NCBI GenBank assembly: GCA_009731375.1
Contig: BJOX01000215.1
Span: 412,467-469,344, forward strand
Origin: Paulinella micropora
Lineage: Eukaryota > Cercozoa > Imbricatea > Euglyphida
DNA: 56,878 nucleotides
Reading direction: 5' to 3'
Below, piece by piece: positions 9,593 to 18,183 of the stretch; within the stretch, counting starts at the first letter, position 1, and every line of letters starts with the position of its first letter. The position numbers and the translations under genes are program-made. The notes beneath the pieces are model-generated. The model had not been told where the DNA came from and did not search any database. It was given only the letters and a program-made list of their open reading frames with translations.

Positions 9593-10178
9593 AGGGGAAA
9601 GCAGGGAAAAGAGAGGGCCGCCGTGCAGCGCACGGTGCTAGAACTGCTGCCACAAAGCCGGCAAGCAGTAGAGGGGGCCGTCCAGAAAAAGGCGCTGACT
9701 TTGGAGGTTGTGGACTTCAACCCCTGCGCTGTCCTCACGGCCGAACACGGCGGGTACTTCCCGTTTGCTGTACCCGGCGGCTCGCGCATAAAGCATCTTT
9801 GCATACACAAGGCAACCATAGCAGCCGAGGGGAGGTGCCTAGAAATAAGCACTTGTCCGGTCAAGAAAACTCCTTTTCGTGGATACGAGACTGGCAGGCA
9901 AGTGCTTGCTTAAAATCTCGGAGTGCCAAGAACTAAAAAAGCTGCTAATCGGACTGCGCCGGAGCAGAAGCCGCGAAACGGAGCAGAGCTGCCAGGTCGA
10001 TGTCACATACTGCGACAAAGTAAACACTATTTGTCTGGCCGCGCATTTGTTCGAAGCTGGAGACGCTTACGCTAGAGATGCCAGTTGGAAATCAAGGACT
10101 GCACGCAGTTCCGCTGTTTTACTATACAGGAAGGTTTTAGCTGCCAAGAGTTTTCCGTCACCTTCCAAGGCTGCGTAA
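9593..10178 (+). pseudogene. broken continuation or separate remnant gene
   Basis: Bases 9593-9913 are open in the same frame as the gene at 8825 (past its TAG) and encode a domain with LTLEVVDFNPCAVLTAEHGG and several Cys/His (CIHK, STCPVK). Near 9880 the coding signal moves to another frame, which runs to 10178 (ISECQELKKLLIGLRR). Neither piece has an ATG of its own. Most simply, one gene of about 450 codons is split by one stop and one frameshift. The function is unknown. Confidence 0.4.
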
Positions 10179-10286
10179 AACCAAATCGAGTTGTATGCCC
10201 CAAGACCTCAAAAACTTGGTGCGAGACAACGGCGTCTTTTTCCGGCTTACACGAGCTCGCATGAGCTCGAAGAATAGAAAGAAAAG

Positions 10287-10313
10287 GAGGGGGGGGGGGG
10301 GCGCCTCCCCTCC
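10287..10313. promoter_or_regulatory. GC-palindromic homopolymer tract
   Basis: A 15-base G run meets GCGCC and a C/T-rich tract, 60-86 bases upstream of ATG 10373. Same class as the tracts at 5855 and 26533. Confidence 0.4.
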
Positions 10314-10372
10314 TTTTCCTCTCCTCTCTTCTGGGGGAGGTGTGGCCCCTGAGGCCCACACCCCCAAAGGAA

Positions 10373-10765
10373 ATGAACATACAAGTTCAGTGCGGCGCGT
10401 GTACTGGTGCACGCATTGTCGCTAGGTCGGAGCTGCAAGTGTGTCCGCGATGCCGCGAACCTCGGTTCTACCTGTGCATGCACAAGAGGTGCTTTGCGGA
10501 AGTATGCTTCGAGTGCGGCATTGACACGAGGCCACACGTGTGTCTCTCCAGGTGCCTGAACTACTGTATCGTAACCGGCGAAGCACGCGGAGCTCGTAAC
10601 TCGCGGGCGGATCGGCCCAAGAAGAAGACGCAAAAAAAGACGCAGAAGAAGCAGCAGCAAAAGACCTCCTCCAGCCAGCCGGCGCCAGCTTCCGCGCAGG
10701 AGGGGGCCTTGTTGTCGTGGGTGCGACAGCAAGCCCCCGAAGCCTGCGCGGACTTGGGACACTGA
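10373..10765 (+). CDS. small cysteine-rich zinc-finger protein, 130 aa
   Basis: ATG 10373. The first 70 residues hold CGAC, CPRC, CMHKRC and CFEC, followed by HVCLSRC: pairs of CxxC spaced as in zinc-ribbon or RING-like cross-brace modules. A very basic, Gln/Lys-rich tail (KKKTQKKTQKKQQQK) follows. A nucleic-acid-binding or ubiquitin-ligase-like role is possible, but spacing alone does not settle it. A TTAATTAA-type AT-rich stretch and then an 11-bp hairpin follow the stop. Confidence 0.55.
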   Translation: MNIQVQCGACTGARIVARSELQVCPRCREPRFYLCMHKRCFAEVCFECGIDTRPHVCLSRCLNYCIVTGEARGARNSRADRPKKKTQKKTQKKQQQKTSSSQPAPASAQEGALLSWVRQQAPEACADLGH

Positions 10766-10819
10766 AGAAGAAGGAGGAGGCCCAGTAGAAGTTTTTAATT
10801 AAATTTTTTTTATTACTTT

Positions 10820-10845
10820 CTTTGCGAGACAGAAGTCTCGCAAAG
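10820..10845. terminator. 11-bp perfect hairpin after the zinc-finger gene
   Basis: CTTTGCGAGAC, loop AGAA, GTCTCGCAAAG, about 55 bases past the stop, just after an AT-rich run. It lies between convergent genes, so a 3'-end role is plausible. It also belongs to the many short perfect hairpins in this window. Confidence 0.35.
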
Positions 10846-10994
10846 AGGGGAATCAATCATACTGATCTTTGTTGGGGGGGGGGGGGGCNNNNNNNNNNNN
10901 NNNNNNNNNNNNNNNNNNNNNNNNNNNNNNNNNNNNNNNNNNNNNNNNNNNNNNNNNNNNNNNNNNNNNNNNNNNNNNNNNNNNNNGGGGGGGG

Positions 10995-11456
10995 GGGGGA
11001 CCTTTCTTGGAGAAGTGCTTTGGTGTGTTTGCAGCCTTCAATTTCTTTCGTGCCAAACAGGACCGAATCGGGTATAAGGCTAATTTTGTCCGCGTGGTCT
11101 TTAAAGTATTCTTTCAACGCCTTCCTTGCAGCGACAGCTGCAAGGATATTCTCCTCTCCTAACACGAGAAGAGCTGTTTTGATAGCACATGGCCCTCCCT
11201 GCTCTCGCGTGCATTTCCAAGCCCCCGCGACACGGGCTAAGTTTTCCAGATAAAGCGCCGCTGCTAGTGCATGGCTTTTGTCTCGAAATAATGACTGGCT
11301 TCCGGATAAGTTTTTTGTCAACGCTTGACCAGCGTCGAATTGCATTGAATTGGGGTTTGTAAAGAACTTGCCATCATTGAGGCGCACTCTCCACGTGGCG
11401 CGAACCCCTGTGCCAATACGGTAGACCCACACGTTGGAAGCCCCCCCCCCTCCCAT
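10995..11456 (-). CDS. unknown protein, C-terminus lost in assembly gap
   Basis: From ATG 11456. The gap at 10889-10986 and its G/C flanks cut the 3' end. After a short Gly run comes WVYRIGTGVRATWRVRLNDG, which looks like a small beta domain (Trp/Arg-rich, ending in DGK), then an Ala-rich helical part with conserved-looking Cys. I cannot name the family. The ATG lies inside a C/T-rich tract shared with the upstream region of the plus-strand gene at 11521. Confidence 0.4.
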
Positions 11457-11520
11457 CCCTCTCCTTCCAGGGGTGGTGCAGGAGGGGAGGGGCAAAGAGC
11501 ACAGAAAAAGCTCCGAAAGA

Positions 11521-12188
11521 ATGGACGCGCTGCCTACCGAAGAGGACTTCCGGCTCGCAGACTCGGCGGAGAAACTGGCCTACATCGGAAGCGTCGCCGC
11601 GAGTCTAGACAGCAGCATCTTTTCTCGATGGGACGCGGAGTCCTGCATTCCTCGGCCCGAGCGCTCACGCTCAACTCCCGCGAAAAAGAGAAAACAGAAA
11701 GTGCAAAAAGAGGAGGATAAGAAAGCACAGGATGGCAAGACGGAGTCAGTGCCAGCAAAGACCCCCAAGAAGGGGCGCCGCCGCAAGCTAGCTCAAGCGG
11801 TGTCTGTCTCAGTGGAAATAGTCCCCGCTAAACGAGCACGACCTGCAGGCAGATCCTGGGGTTGTCAGCGAGTGTCAACACACGAATTTCGTCAAACGCT
11901 GCCAGCTGCTCAAATTATTTCGCGAGAGTACTTTCCAGGAAATCTGGCAAAAAGAGGCAGAGTCTTCAGCTTCTCCGTGCCTCGCCAGCAATCTAGCATT
12001 TCTTTTGGTGTTTCTTCAGCTTAACCTAAACAAGCATGCATCCCAGCTTCAGCTCACTACCCTCGAATTGGACTTTCCACGCATCACACAAACACTGCGC
12101 CAAATTTTTCTTTTTTTTCCGCACATACTTTGGTCACCCAGCTTGCACGCTAGAGTACTGGGGGGAGGGGGGGAGCCGGAACTGGTAA
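11521..12188 (+). pseudogene. internally deleted HNH/helicase-C copy, inverted relative to the first ones
   Basis: ATG 11521 begins MDALPTEEDF, the same start as the HNH fusion at 2178. The HNH core is deleted: codon 20 or so jumps to the SLDSSIFSRWDAESC segment. The basic linker follows (PAKKRKQ, PKKGRRRK), then near 11850 the sequence switches to bases matching 3630-3070 (helicase-C of the 508-aa gene) in a wrong frame, ending at the same stop (12186). This copy keeps the C that the copy at 439-2178 lacks, so it shows that linker and HNH share a frame. Confidence 0.6.
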
Positions 12189-12560
12189 TGGACAGTGAAT
12201 AAACCTTGAATCTACATTGTGCAAGAACTTGAAGTCACTTAACACTTTTATCAACAAGCTGATTTCTAAGTCAAGTATAATATCCCCTCTGACCCTACCG
12301 GTTTTGGGCTCAGGTCTGCCGGCGAGGCATGTCGCGCGCAGACCGTCGGCCAGTCACGGCCCCGGTGGACCGTCGCTAGCGTGGCCAGATTCTCGTCTTC
12401 GTAACAGCTCTCGCAAGCTGGCCGATCTGCTGACTCACTCCTGGCCTCCACGCCACTCCTTGAACACCAACCTTGGGCCCCGGCCGCCTGCGCCATGTTT
12501 GTGCACGGCGAGGGGGGGGCGCCCCCCCCCACCACACACACACCCCACACGCGCAAGAAC
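12189..12560. other. spacer with G/C palindromic tract
   Basis: No supported gene. Holds an AATAAA-like signal just after the stop at 12186, and a G8-GCGC-C tract at 12512-12531 followed by CACACA, which precedes an HNH start relic just as at 2240 and 11441. Confidence 0.3.
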
Positions 12561-12680
12561 AGATGGCGCAGAAAAAGATCAGAAAAAGACAGTCGCACTA
12601 CCTACCGAATAAGACTTCCCGCTTGCAGATCCGGCGCAAAACGCGTGCTGAGCAGGCAGCGCGTCCTGCTGCTTAGCTTC
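12561..12680 (+). pseudogene. relic of the HNH gene 5' end
   Basis: Bases match the leader and first codons at 2220-2100 and 11500-11570 (the tract for LPTEEDF...LADSA), with point changes and shifts that destroy the frame. Confidence 0.45.
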
Positions 12681-13028
12681 CTCCGTGGTTGACGCGTCTT
12701 ACAGGAAATCCTCAACCACGGAGGGCGAGTTTATGATTTCCTGTAAAACGCGAATGGTTTTCTGGCCTAAGAAAGCGGAAACCGCCAGGCTTTTGTGCGC
12801 GCAGCTCAGCTTCAGCGATGTCGGATGCGGACGCGTCGGGGGGTAAGTCAGGGCGTCGGCAGCGGGTGGGCGGGTCGGCCAGACGACGCTTTTTGCGCCT
12901 GGGCGGTCGCCCAGGCTCCGCCTTGATCTCTTTTTCTTTGGCCTCACAGGCCGCGCAATTCGATGTCAGAGCAGTGGTATTGCGCAGCCCGCGCAATACT
13001 ACTGCTCTGACCGTTGTCCTGCCCTGCC
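12680..13028 (-). pseudogene. collapsed helicase/primase copy (three pieces joined)
   Basis: Bases 12700-12780 match the helicase gene at about 17570-17640, 12785-12960 match the primase C-terminal segment at 18262-18450, and 12965-13025 match 18525-18585. The order and strand are as in the full locus, with the stretches between deleted. The left edge carries the inverted repeat CCTCCGTGGTTGA / TCAACCACGGAGG (12680-12692 and 12712-12724), which also exists inside the full helicase gene. Confidence 0.65.
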
Positions 13029-13130
13029 GGGCGCAAACGCGTGATCATGCTGATGCGGCTAACCTGTGTGTCTGAAGAATTCCTAGCCTCCGAGAAGCCA
13101 TAGCGGGCAAGATCGACCCTGAGCCTTCGT
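13029..13130 (+). pseudogene. HNH-gene fragment
   Basis: Matches the downstream part of the HNH domain (compare 1855-1795 reversed and 13953-14110) with frame-breaking changes. It is joined directly to the collapsed helicase/primase copy on its left and to a repeat unit on its right. Confidence 0.45.
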
Positions 13131-13244
13131 GCTCGGGGCACTCAAAGCAAGTTTTGTTCTCTTATATCTTGAGAAATTCACTTTTGTGCCTCCATCGCAG
13201 CCCCCGCCCGAAAACCCCGCCCCGCACCCCACACGCACGCAGCG

Positions 13245-13855
13245 ACTCTGTCAGGGGCTGTGCGAGAGCCGCACAGCAACCGAGGCTGCGACAAGTCTTT
13301 GCTCGGTTGCTGTATGGCTCTCCAGGCGTTGCTCCCTGACAACGCGCAGGCTTTGAGAGCACTTACCCTAGACATAACGACCGGGTTTCAATTTTGCCAC
13401 AACTCGTGGCAGCGTCTCCAGTATCCAACGCAGACAACTCGTAATTGCAGGCAGATTCAAGTCAGGCGTTGTAAGCCTGAGTCCCTCAGGATGAGCCCCC
13501 TCTTTGTATATCTAGGGTAAGTGCTCTAAGAAGACTAGCAACAGCCGTCGCGACGGGCAGGATGACTTTGTGCTGATCGAAGAGAGCTTGGCTTCTCCCG
13601 CGACCTGCTCTTGTGTGAGCAAGTCCTCCTTCTTCTCCTCCTCCGGTTCCTCTTGTTCTCGTTTTTCACTGGCCGGGTCAGCCTCTGTCACGGAGATGTT
13701 GGTGCCGCGCGTTGTAGGCTGTGACCAGTCTTCGCTCGATCGCTGTGCGGCTCTAATCGCGTCCTGCTGCTTACTTTCCTCTGGTGTTTGCGCGGTATCT
13801 TGTAAATGGTCTTCAAGCAAGAAGTCGTGCCGAGCCTTGGCAGGCGGGAGTTGAA
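13245..13855 (-). pseudogene. helicase gene fragments with internal deletions
   Basis: Bases 13270-13360 match about 16590-16660, 13370-13560 match 15990-16210, and 13560-13850 match 16470-16800 of the helicase gene, out of order and with frameshifts. Gap 13856-13865 lies at the edge. Confidence 0.6.
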
Positions 13856-13869
13856 NNNNNNNNNNACAC

Positions 13870-14120
13870 ACACCAAAACAGATGGCGCAGAAAGCTCAGA
13901 AAAAAGACAGTCGCACTACCTACCGAATAAGACTTTTCAGCTCGCAGACCCGGCGCAAACGCGTGATAATGCCCGATGCGGCTAGCTTGTGTGTTCGAAG
14001 AATTCCTAGCGTCCGAGAAGTTGACCTATATCACCCGCGTCGCGGCTGTCTAGACAGCGGACGAGAAGCCATAGCGGGCAAGATCGACCCAGCGGGGACC
14101 AAAAAAGGGCGGCGCCGCGA
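13870..14120 (+). pseudogene. HNH-gene fragment
   Basis: Matches the HNH leader and first codons, then the post-HNH region (VIMP, a worn SANL segment, and the CLDS segment). Several shifts and missing parts. Beyond it, 14120-14430 shows no gene that I can support. Confidence 0.45.
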
Positions 14121-15420
14121 GCTTAGTCAGCATGGCTAAGCATCCCTTTTGAAAAAAAGTAAAATCCCTTCGTGCTCAGGGGACACGCCGTGTAATCCGG
14201 GTCGCCCAGAATCATTCTTTGCTTTTGTGTGTATATTTCTCTAAAATTCTATTTTACTTGTGCTAAGTTGCATGGTACAAACGCAGTTCAGACCCCAGTT
14301 TGTTGGAGAGAAGCGAAAGCACAGACGCTCTCACTTCCGCAAAACAGGAAGTTACAAAGAGAAAGATGCAAAAGGGTGGTAAGCAGAGCCAAGGAATAAG
14401 CAGCGACCCCCGGTGCAGCGCGGGCCGAGGCTTGCTCGGGCACTCAAAGGATGTTTTGTTCTCTTATATCTTTAGAAATTCACTTTTGTGCCTCCATCGC
14501 CGCCCCCACCTCCACGGTGCCACCCCCCGCCCCCGAAACCCCCGCCCGCGCCCGCGCCCGCACGGAGCGGCAAAATTCCGCTGCCAAAGAAAGGACGCCC
14601 GCAGAACCAGGCAAATTCCCGTGCACTTTTGCTTGCCAGCGAAATTTCACGGGTGCAGCGTGCTGGGGGCGCAGATTGATCGGCACTCAAAGCATTTTTG
14701 TTTTCTATATCTTTAGAAATTCACTTTTGTGCGCCTCCCAGCCCNNNNNNNNNNNNNNNNNNNNNNNNNNNNNNNNNNNNNNNNNNNNNNNNNNNNNNNN
14801 NNNNNNNNNNNNNNNNNNNNNNNNNNNNNNNNNNNNNNNNNNNNNNNNNNNNNNNNNNNNNNNNNNNNNNNNNNNNNNNNNNNNNNNNNNNNNNNNNNNN
14901 NNNNNNNNNNNNNNNNNNNNNNNNNNNNNNNNNNNNNNNNNNNNNNNNNNNNNNNNNNNNNNNNNNNNNNNNNNNNNNNNNNNNNNNNNNNNNNNNNNNN
15001 NNNNNNNNNNNNNNNNNNNNNNNNNNNNNNNNNNNNNNNNNNNNNNNNNNNNNNNNNCCCCCGCCCCCCCCCCGCACGGAGCGGAGAAATTCCGCTGCCA
15101 TACAAAGGGGCAGCCCCAGAAGCGGGCAAATTTCCGCGCATCTTTTGCTTGTCAGCGGAGTTTCACGGGTGCAGCGCGCGGCCCGCGGATTGCTCGGTCA
15201 CGCAAAGCATTCTTGTTCTCTTATATATTTAGAAATTCATTTTTGTGCCTCATCGGCGGCCTACCCGGTGCCAGGTGGCGCACCTATGCCCCCCCCCCCG
15301 GCCCGCACGGAGCGGGGTTTTTTCGCTGCCAGAGAAAGGGCGGCCGCAGAACCAGGCGAATTTCTGCACGCTCTTTTTTGAATGGCAAACAAGATCCGGA
15401 AGTCCGGTCAAGGGTCTGTG

Positions 15421-15726
15421 AAAAAAGATTGTGCGCGAAGGATGGAAGGACAGGCACCTTTTCCTTCCCTCCCCCCCCCCGCGCGAGAGTCTCCTCTGCC
15501 CGCACAGTGGCCTTTTCTGTACGTACTAGCACCCTATGTGCGGGAGTGCAGAAAAGGAGTTCTGCGCATGTAAACTAAGGAAGTATGAACATTACATTTT
15601 CTTTTCTCTTCAGAAGCTAAAATGGAGAAAAAAATAATTTAATTTTAGCACAAGACAAGAGCTGTATAATCTCCGGCAGTAGTGTGTTCATAAACCACAG
15701 CCGTGATGTGCGTTTTGTTCTCTTAA
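15421..15726. other. spacer 3' of the helicase gene
   Basis: No gene seen. Contains a C run at 15471-15480, an inverted repeat pair (CCCGCACA near 15498 with TGTGCGGG near 15537), and an A/T-rich stretch at 15590-15660 with AATAAT/TTTAATTTTA that could serve transcript 3' ends. Confidence 0.3.
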
Positions 15727-18183
15727 TCACAGGTAATCCCCTGCGGGGGGGTAGGCGGAGAGTGTGCATTCATTTGCGATTCGAAAGGCGTCTATGTCCT
15801 GCACCATGTCAGGTTTCAGTTCATATCGTGAGAAGTTTTTGCCGCTTTCTTTGAATCGGCCATCAGAGCTCCCCGGGTTTACTATGCGAACTAGCTGACA
15901 TGGCAACATAGCTCGAAGAACCTGTGCACTCTGACTGATCGCGTGCTGAGCAGGCAGAGTCTTATGTGGACAGGCTTGGAGCAGCTCGGTGACATAACGA
16001 CCAGGTTTCCACTTTGCTACGATTCGTGGCAGGGTCTCCAGTATCCGACGCAGACAACTCGTGATTGCTGGCAGATTTAGTTCAAGCGTTGTCAATCGGA
16101 GTCCCTCGGGCTGTGTCCCTCTTTGTATGTCTAGGCTAAGTGCTCTAGTAAGAAGACTAGCAACAGCCGTCGCGACGGGCAGGATGACTTTGTGCTGATC
16201 GAAGAGAGCAACGAAGCTGCCTGGTTTGTGCTCCTGCTGGCATATCTCATGCAGATTGAATTCTCGTAGGAGCTTGAGCAGGCGGCAGCGGGAGGCAAAG
16301 TCTGTCCGTTCGCACTCTCGTACCGTGTCCCAGTCTGGTCGTAAGTTGGGAAACGCGGCCGCAAAAGCGAACAGAGCCTTCTTGTCAGCGTGCAGTTCCT
16401 GTGCGACTTCTGGGTTACTGGAACGGAGAGTGCGCTCCTCCTCGTTCAGAAGTCCGCTGGACAGACGCTTGGCTTCCCCCGCGATCTGCTCTTGTGTCAG
16501 TAAGTCCTCCTCCTCCTCTTGCTCTTGGTTTTCACTGGCCGGGTCAGACTCTGTCACGGGCTGTTGGTGCCGTGCGTTGTAGGCTGCGACAAGTCTTCGC
16601 TCGGCTGCTGTGCGGCTCTCCGTGCGTTGGTCCTTGGCAGCGCGCAGGCTTTGTACTACCTCTGCCTGCTCCGTTTTGGCAGCTTCTCGCCGCGCGTCCT
16701 GCTGCTTACTTTCCTCGGGTGTTTGCGCGGTCTCTTGTAGATGATCTTCCAGCAAGAAGTCGTGCCGAGCCTTGGCAGGCGGGAGGCGAAGCTTGGAGTA
16801 GTCCACAAACGCGGGTGTGTGAATCCCCATTTGTTTGAGAAACCATAGAAGCTCGCGCAATGCGTGGTTTCGGCTTCGTGCAGCTGCAAGTGTGCTGTAA
16901 GATGCACAGAGTGCCAGCCAGCCATCTGCTTTGCGCCAGTGCATGTTGTCTACTGTGAGAGTGTCGGCAACCCACTCGGTGTGAACTCCGTAGAATTTCT
17001 CAGTTGCCACGGTGTGCTTTTCGTCGCGGTCGATGCTCTTGCGGATTTGGGCCAGGGTGTCTGGACCCCTGGTAGAGTGGCTTTTGGGTCGGGAGACACA
17101 AATGTGCCACGAGTTGTGCCGGAGAAACCTCACTCGTCCTGCCATTTGAATGTAGTTGAGCATGGGCACTTGGTTGTTACTGATGTAGCTAAACATCGCC
17201 GAGAAATACTGAGCGGAAAAATCAAAGCCCACGGTGAGCACGCTGGTGAAGATCACGACATCTACTTTCATCCATTCTTGGACTATCTGTTTGTGCGCGC
17301 GCTGGAAATCCGAGAGCCTGTCGCTGCCTTGGTGGTAGATCAGGACCTTGATGCCCAGAAATTTGGCCTTGAGTTTGCGTTTGAGCAGGCGGGCGTGGCG
17401 CTTCGTGCCGTGTGCAATGGCAACGCGTTCTCCTCGGGAGAGAGCGAGCTCAAGGGCTCGGTGAATGCTCTTGGAGCCGCGGTGGATGAAGGTCTTTCTT
17501 GGCATGTGCTGAGTGTGTGTATTTATGTAGAAGATGGTGTTTTGGGGCGTGGCGCGCCCTCCGTGGTTGAACTCGTCAACCACGGAGGGCGAGTTCAGTA
17601 TTTCCTGTAGAACGCGAATGGTTTTCTGACCTAATAAAGCGTCCATGGCTATCACGCAGAGACTGCTTTGAAGCACGCGTGCGAACATAAGAGCATTTTT
17701 CTGGTTGAGGTTTCCTTTGCATAGCCCGGCAGTGACGTTAAAGAGAGTGGATTCGCTCTCGTCCAGTACCACTAAGTCGAACGGGGCTTTGCCGATGAGC
17801 TTGTGTAATGATTCATACTGGTAGACGACTTTGTGAGGGTCTCGCTTGCTTGATTTTTTGGCCAGATCCTGGTAGAAGTCGATCTTGATGCCCGCCTTTT
17901 TCAGCGCCAGCTCGAGCCGGTGGTGCAGGCTGGCGTTGAAAGTTATTCGGGGGCCTATCATGAGACAGCGGAACGCGCGGGTCCGAGAGCGGCGCAGCTT
18001 GGACAGGGCTTGTATCTCTTGCGCGGAGAAGAAGTCGTCTGGGTTGTGACCCTCGATACCGAGCAGAAGGCGGGCTAACGCCTCTGTTTTTCCGGTCCCC
18101 ATACACGCCCGCAGGAAGACAAGGCGTGTGCCTTCGGGCAGGGCTAACTTGCGCACCCAGCGCGAATCATATTCCACTGTCAT
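15727..18183 (-). CDS. origin-binding-protein type superfamily 2 helicase (UL9-like), 818 aa
   Basis: Intact from ATG 18183. The N-terminal third has Walker A (ACMGTGKTEAL, residues 26-36), motif II as VVLDESES (about 140), and motif VI as QMAGRVRFL (about 350), with VVIFTSVLTVGFDF before it as motif V. This is the layout of the herpesvirus UL9/origin-binding-protein family, which unwinds DNA at replication origins. Residues 500-818 form the domain that recurs alone or fused to HNH elsewhere in the window; in UL9 the C-terminal part binds the origin, so the same role is inferred here. A Glu-rich linker separates the two. The ATG overlaps the stop of the upstream primase frame (18180-18182). 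A 14-bp perfect hairpin (17557-17570 / 17576-17589) lies inside the coding sequence. Confidence 0.8.
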   Translation of the reverse strand: MTVEYDSRWVRKLALPEGTRLVFLRACMGTGKTEALARLLLGIEGHNPDDFFSAQEIQALSKLRRSRTRAFRCLMIGPRITFNASLHHRLELALKKAGIKIDFYQDLAKKSSKRDPHKVVYQYESLHKLIGKAPFDLVVLDESESTLFNVTAGLCKGNLNQKNALMFARVLQSSLCVIAMDALLGQKTIRVLQEILNSPSVVDEFNHGGRATPQNTIFYINTHTQHMPRKTFIHRGSKSIHRALELALSRGERVAIAHGTKRHARLLKRKLKAKFLGIKVLIYHQGSDRLSDFQRAHKQIVQEWMKVDVVIFTSVLTVGFDFSAQYFSAMFSYISNNQVPMLNYIQMAGRVRFLRHNSWHICVSRPKSHSTRGPDTLAQIRKSIDRDEKHTVATEKFYGVHTEWVADTLTVDNMHWRKADGWLALCASYSTLAAARSRNHALRELLWFLKQMGIHTPAFVDYSKLRLPPAKARHDFLLEDHLQETAQTPEESKQQDARREAAKTEQAEVVQSLRAAKDQRTESRTAAERRLVAAYNARHQQPVTESDPASENQEQEEEEDLLTQEQIAGEAKRLSSGLLNEEERTLRSSNPEVAQELHADKKALFAFAAAFPNLRPDWDTVRECERTDFASRCRLLKLLREFNLHEICQQEHKPGSFVALFDQHKVILPVATAVASLLTRALSLDIQRGTQPEGLRLTTLELNLPAITSCLRRILETLPRIVAKWKPGRYVTELLQACPHKTLPAQHAISQSAQVLRAMLPCQLVRIVNPGSSDGRFKESGKNFSRYELKPDMVQDIDAFRIANECTLSAYPPAGDYL

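Larger units (their letters stand above)
13130..15420. repeat. tandem array of 230-250 bp units (partly in an assembly gap)
   Basis: A landmark of about 30 bases containing CTTATATCTTTAGAAATTC recurs at about 13158 (isolated, slightly changed), 14461, 14706 and 15219. A second landmark with GCACGGAGCGG...TTCCGCTGCC recurs at about 14562, 15074 and 15304. Spacing gives units of 230-250 bp; the interval over gap 14745-15057 would fit two. Each unit joins an AT-rich block to a C/G-rich block with a short inverted repeat. The array lies beside the helicase gene and is a candidate replication origin; that is inference. Fragments of other genes (13245-14115) sit between the isolated unit and the main array. 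Confidence 0.55.

Noticed and set aside
14430-15420. CRISPR array
   Set aside because: Units are 230-250 bp and diverged, with no short identical repeats, spacers or cas genes.
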